Positions 33,741-35,474 of a stretch of DNA of 35,474 nt are shown here, piece by piece. Source of the DNA: an uncultured Flavobacteriales bacterium (GTDB taxonomy: Bacteria; Bacteroidota; Bacteroidia; Flavobacteriales; UBA1820). Positions within the stretch are counted from its first letter, which is position 1; every line of letters begins with the position of its first letter. Both the position numbers and the translations under genes were made by a program. The notes under the pieces were generated by a model that was not told where the DNA came from, did no database searches, and saw nothing but the letters and a program-made list of their open reading frames with translations. Location of the stretch: contig CAUHQV010000024.1 of the NCBI GenBank assembly GCA_959608625.1, positions 1-35,474 on the forward strand, given 5' to 3'.

Positions 33741-34712
33741 TTATTTGTTGATCTTTCCAATGAGCTGACGGATGTCGTAAACTATCCATATTTTTTTTGC
33801 CAGGCACCATTGAAAAATTTTTTCTTTCCCGGAAAGAAAAGGATGGGACAGGATATATTTATTGGATTCCCTGAAAATACCCCTCCATTCTTTTAGTTTT
33901 TCCCGGTACCGGGTGAATCCTGTCTTGGCGAATAATTTACACCACGCCAGTTCTTTTTTATAGACACCGTCGGCTTGTTGTTCGGCAAAAAAGCAGGCGA
34001 CGTTTTCGATGTTCCGGATCGCCTGATAGGTGTTGGATATTTTTTTCTCCTTTGCTGTTAATAGCGACGATTCATTTGTCTTGTTGTAAAAATACAAAGG
34101 CTCTGCAATATGGGCGACAGTATTTGCAAAAAAGAATACCTGGCAGCTTACCACGAAATCCTCAAAAATGTTCAACCCGTCCGGGAAGCGAATGTCGTGA
34201 TCGGCATAGAGATTCCTTTTTACCAGTTTGTTCCATACGGCTCCGTGCATCCGGCTTGAGAGCATGGCCCGGATACAATCCGCCCCATCTTCCGGGAAAT
34301 CCTGTTCCCGGATCTCACAACGGTCGGAGTAGTACAGATTAAAATCGCTCCACACCACGTCGGCCTCTTTTTCCAATGCTTTGGCATACATTTTCTCGTA
34401 CATAGAGGGATCGACCCAATCGTCGCCGTCACAGTGGATGACATAATCCCCGGTGGCTGCTTTTGTGCCGGTGTTGCGTACCGTGGATACGCCCCGGTTG
34501 ATGTCGTGGCGGATAACCTTTACCTGGGATTCCCGTTGGGGATAGTCCCGGAGGGTGGATTCCATGACAGCAATACTGTTGTCCGGGGAGCAATCGTCGA
34601 CGAATATAAATTCCATGTTTTCGAGTGTCTGGCCGAAGAGCGACCGGCAGCATTTCTCGATATATTTTTCTACGTTGTAAACGGGAATGATGACGGTGAT
34701 CTTCGGGGCCAT
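33741..34712 (-). CDS. GT2 glycosyltransferase (intact paralogue)
   Basis: A 323-residue GT-A inverting glycosyltransferase, the middle and only intact member of the tandem trio. Motifs are ITVIIPVYNVEKYIEKC at 5-21, VDDCSPDNS for nucleotide binding, and HCDGDDW for the metal site. The C-terminal region (ELAWCKLFAKTGFTRYREKL, EWRGIFRESNKYILSHP) is helical and basic, as in many capsule GT2 enzymes. It has no mononucleotide tract and serves as the reference for the neighbours. Spacers of 20 and 23 bases separate it from the flanking paralogues. A 55-base stretch over the metal-site region is identical in the next paralogue. Confidence 0.93.
   Translation of the reverse strand: MAPKITVIIPVYNVEKYIEKCCRSLFGQTLENMEFIFVDDCSPDNSIAVMESTLRDYPQRESQVKVIRHDINRGVSTVRNTGTKAATGDYVIHCDGDDWVDPSMYEKMYAKALEKEADVVWSDFNLYYSDRCEIREQDFPEDGADCIRAMLSSRMHGAVWNKLVKRNLYADHDIRFPDGLNIFEDFVVSCQVFFFANTVAHIAEPLYFYNKTNESSLLTAKEKKISNTYQAIRNIENVACFFAEQQADGVYKKELAWCKLFAKTGFTRYREKLKEWRGIFRESNKYILSHPFLSGKEKIFQWCLAKKIWIVYDIRQLIGKINK
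34412..34466. repeat. 55-base exact direct repeat, internal copy
   Basis: These 55 bases are identical to 35420-35474, the last bases of the window. They cover the metal-site region (about ATGDYVIHCDGDDW) of the middle GT2 gene. The base just before each copy differs (T versus G). Confidence 0.93.
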
Positions 34713-34735
34713 AATGCGATTGAATTTTGTGAGGC

Positions 34736-35474
34736 CTACGGTTTGCCTCTTATTTTGGTTATTATATGTTTAATATGATATGCGATCCATATCCTGTGTG
34801 CAATGCACCACTGATATGCTTTTACCTTTGCCGGGAAAGCTGGGTGGGACAGGATATGTTTGTTTGCTTCCTTGAATATTTCTCTCCATTCTTTCAGTTT
34901 GTCCCCGTACTCCAGCAATCCTGCTTTAGCGAATAGTTTCGTCCAAGCCAATTCTTTTTGATAGGCCGCTGCGATATGCTTTTCTTCGAAGAAAACGCAT
35001 AGCCGTTCTATATTCTCGATAGCCTGGCAGGTGCTTTGTACTTTCTTCACGGTCAACAAGGAACCCGAATTCGTTTTGTTATAGAAATAAAGGGCCTCCT
35101 CGATATAGGATATTTTGCGCGCGAAATAGAACATTTCGACAGACACGATAAAGTCCTCGAATATATTGTTGCCGTCGGGATAGGTTATTTTGTTGTCATA
35201 GATCAGATTTCGTTTTACCAGTTTATTACAGGATGAACCATGCATTTTTGAGGCCAAAAGAGCCCGTATGGCGCTTTTAGGGCATTTTACCCCCCCCCCC
35301 CCCCCCATTTTGGGGAAGAAGCTGGCTGTGAGAGGAATACACGGCTAAAATGTCACACCATACTATGTCGGCATTTTCTGCCACGGCCCGGGCATACATT
35401 TTTTCGTACATAAAGGGAGCGACCCAATCGTCGCCGTCACAGTGGATGACATAATCCCCGGTGGCTGCTTTTGT
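34736..35474 (-). CDS. GT2 glycosyltransferase, partial, phase-variable candidate (OFF)
   Basis: The first of the tandem GT2 trio, cut by the window end; by alignment with the middle paralogue about 80 N-terminal residues are missing. The visible upstream part reads TKAATGDYVIHCDGDDWVAP, including the metal site, and continues to LLPQN. It then enters seventeen Gs on the coding strand (35290-35306) and stops after a few residues (GGK MP stop). The rest of the protein (KCPKSAIRALLASKMHGSSC through ITKIRGKP, stop at 34736) is open in another frame and aligns with the neighbour to the end. Sixteen or nineteen Gs would join the halves via a glycine stretch. As written the enzyme is cut inside the catalytic domain and should be inactive. 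Confidence 0.82.
35290..35306. repeat. Mononucleotide tract, C17 on plus (G17 on coding strand)
   Basis: Seventeen consecutive Cs on the plus strand inside the first GT2 paralogue, exactly at its frame break. It falls in a loop where the paralogues differ in length and sequence, between the VVWSD-type block and the RALLASKMHG-type block, so a variable glycine linker could be tolerated there. The length is far above chance and well into the range known to slip. Confidence 0.87.
35420..35474. repeat. 55-base exact direct repeat, copy at the window end
   Basis: Second copy of the 55-base repeat, lying in the partial GT2 gene and ending exactly at the last base of the window. Its position suggests that assembly stopped because this sequence is shared. 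Confidence 0.93.

Noticed and set aside
1..35474. tRNA, rRNA, insertion sequence, prophage or CRISPR array
   Set aside because: I saw no tRNA-like TTCGA arms with matching stems, no transposase motifs, no phage genes and no spaced repeats; this was by eye, not by a scan.

Overview
The window looks like part of a chromosome from a Bacteroidota member, most likely order Bacteroidales. A moderately GC-rich Alistipes/Rikenellaceae-like lineage is my inference from gene content. Support comes from a eukaryote-type (GT3) glycogen synthase beside a DUF4301 protein, an HU-like/SPOR membrane protein, two thioredoxin-fold (TlpA-type) proteins with N-terminal extensions typical of the phylum, several copies of the Bacteroidota -7 promoter element TAnnTTTG, and a general lack of Shine-Dalgarno sequences. 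Apart from the two tlpA-like genes (17.1-19.4 kb), every credible gene is on the minus strand.

Layout. 0.1-3.6 kb: DUF4301 protein and glycogen synthase. 3.7-6.2 kb: pnp with an RGG-type tail and a strong terminator. 6.4-10.5 kb: RluD-type pseudouridine synthase, a membrane-anchored PASTA protein and pheT. 10.6-16.9 kb: HU/SPOR protein, dprA, a large lipoprotein with a beta-propeller-like end, a DoxX protein and rnhB. 16.9-19.5 kb: a symmetric divergent promoter and two plus-strand thioredoxin-fold exported proteins closed by a terminator. 19.5-35.5 kb: one long, tightly packed minus-strand surface-polysaccharide operon. Read in the direction of transcription it holds three tandem GT2 glycosyltransferases, two GT4 enzymes, a hexapeptide acyltransferase, a polysaccharide deacetylase, a Wzy-like membrane protein, another GT4, a second acyltransferase, a WecG/TagA-type GT26, a FemAB/GNAT-like protein, a DUF3473-type deacetylase, the four dTDP-L-rhamnose genes rfbA-rfbC-rfbD-rfbB, and finally cobO. 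The genes supply an activated rhamnose donor, assemble a repeat unit, decorate or deacetylate it and probably polymerise it. No initiating phosphoglycosyltransferase, flippase or export gene is visible; these may lie beyond the right edge.

The most interesting signal is at the right end. Two of the three tandem GT2 paralogues are interrupted by long mononucleotide tracts, C10 and G17 on the coding strand. Elsewhere I saw no G/C run longer than about six. In each case a one-base length change restores a full-length protein that aligns with the intact middle paralogue, so both genes look like phase-variable genes caught in the OFF state. Two further probable single-base frameshifts, in an acyltransferase and at the end of a GT4, lie in the same cluster.

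Two observations concern the assembly. The first ~220 bases form a near-palindrome folded around a hairpin and look like a fold-back artefact. The last 55 bases exactly repeat an internal stretch of the neighbouring GT2 gene, suggesting the contig stops at a 55-mer repeat junction.
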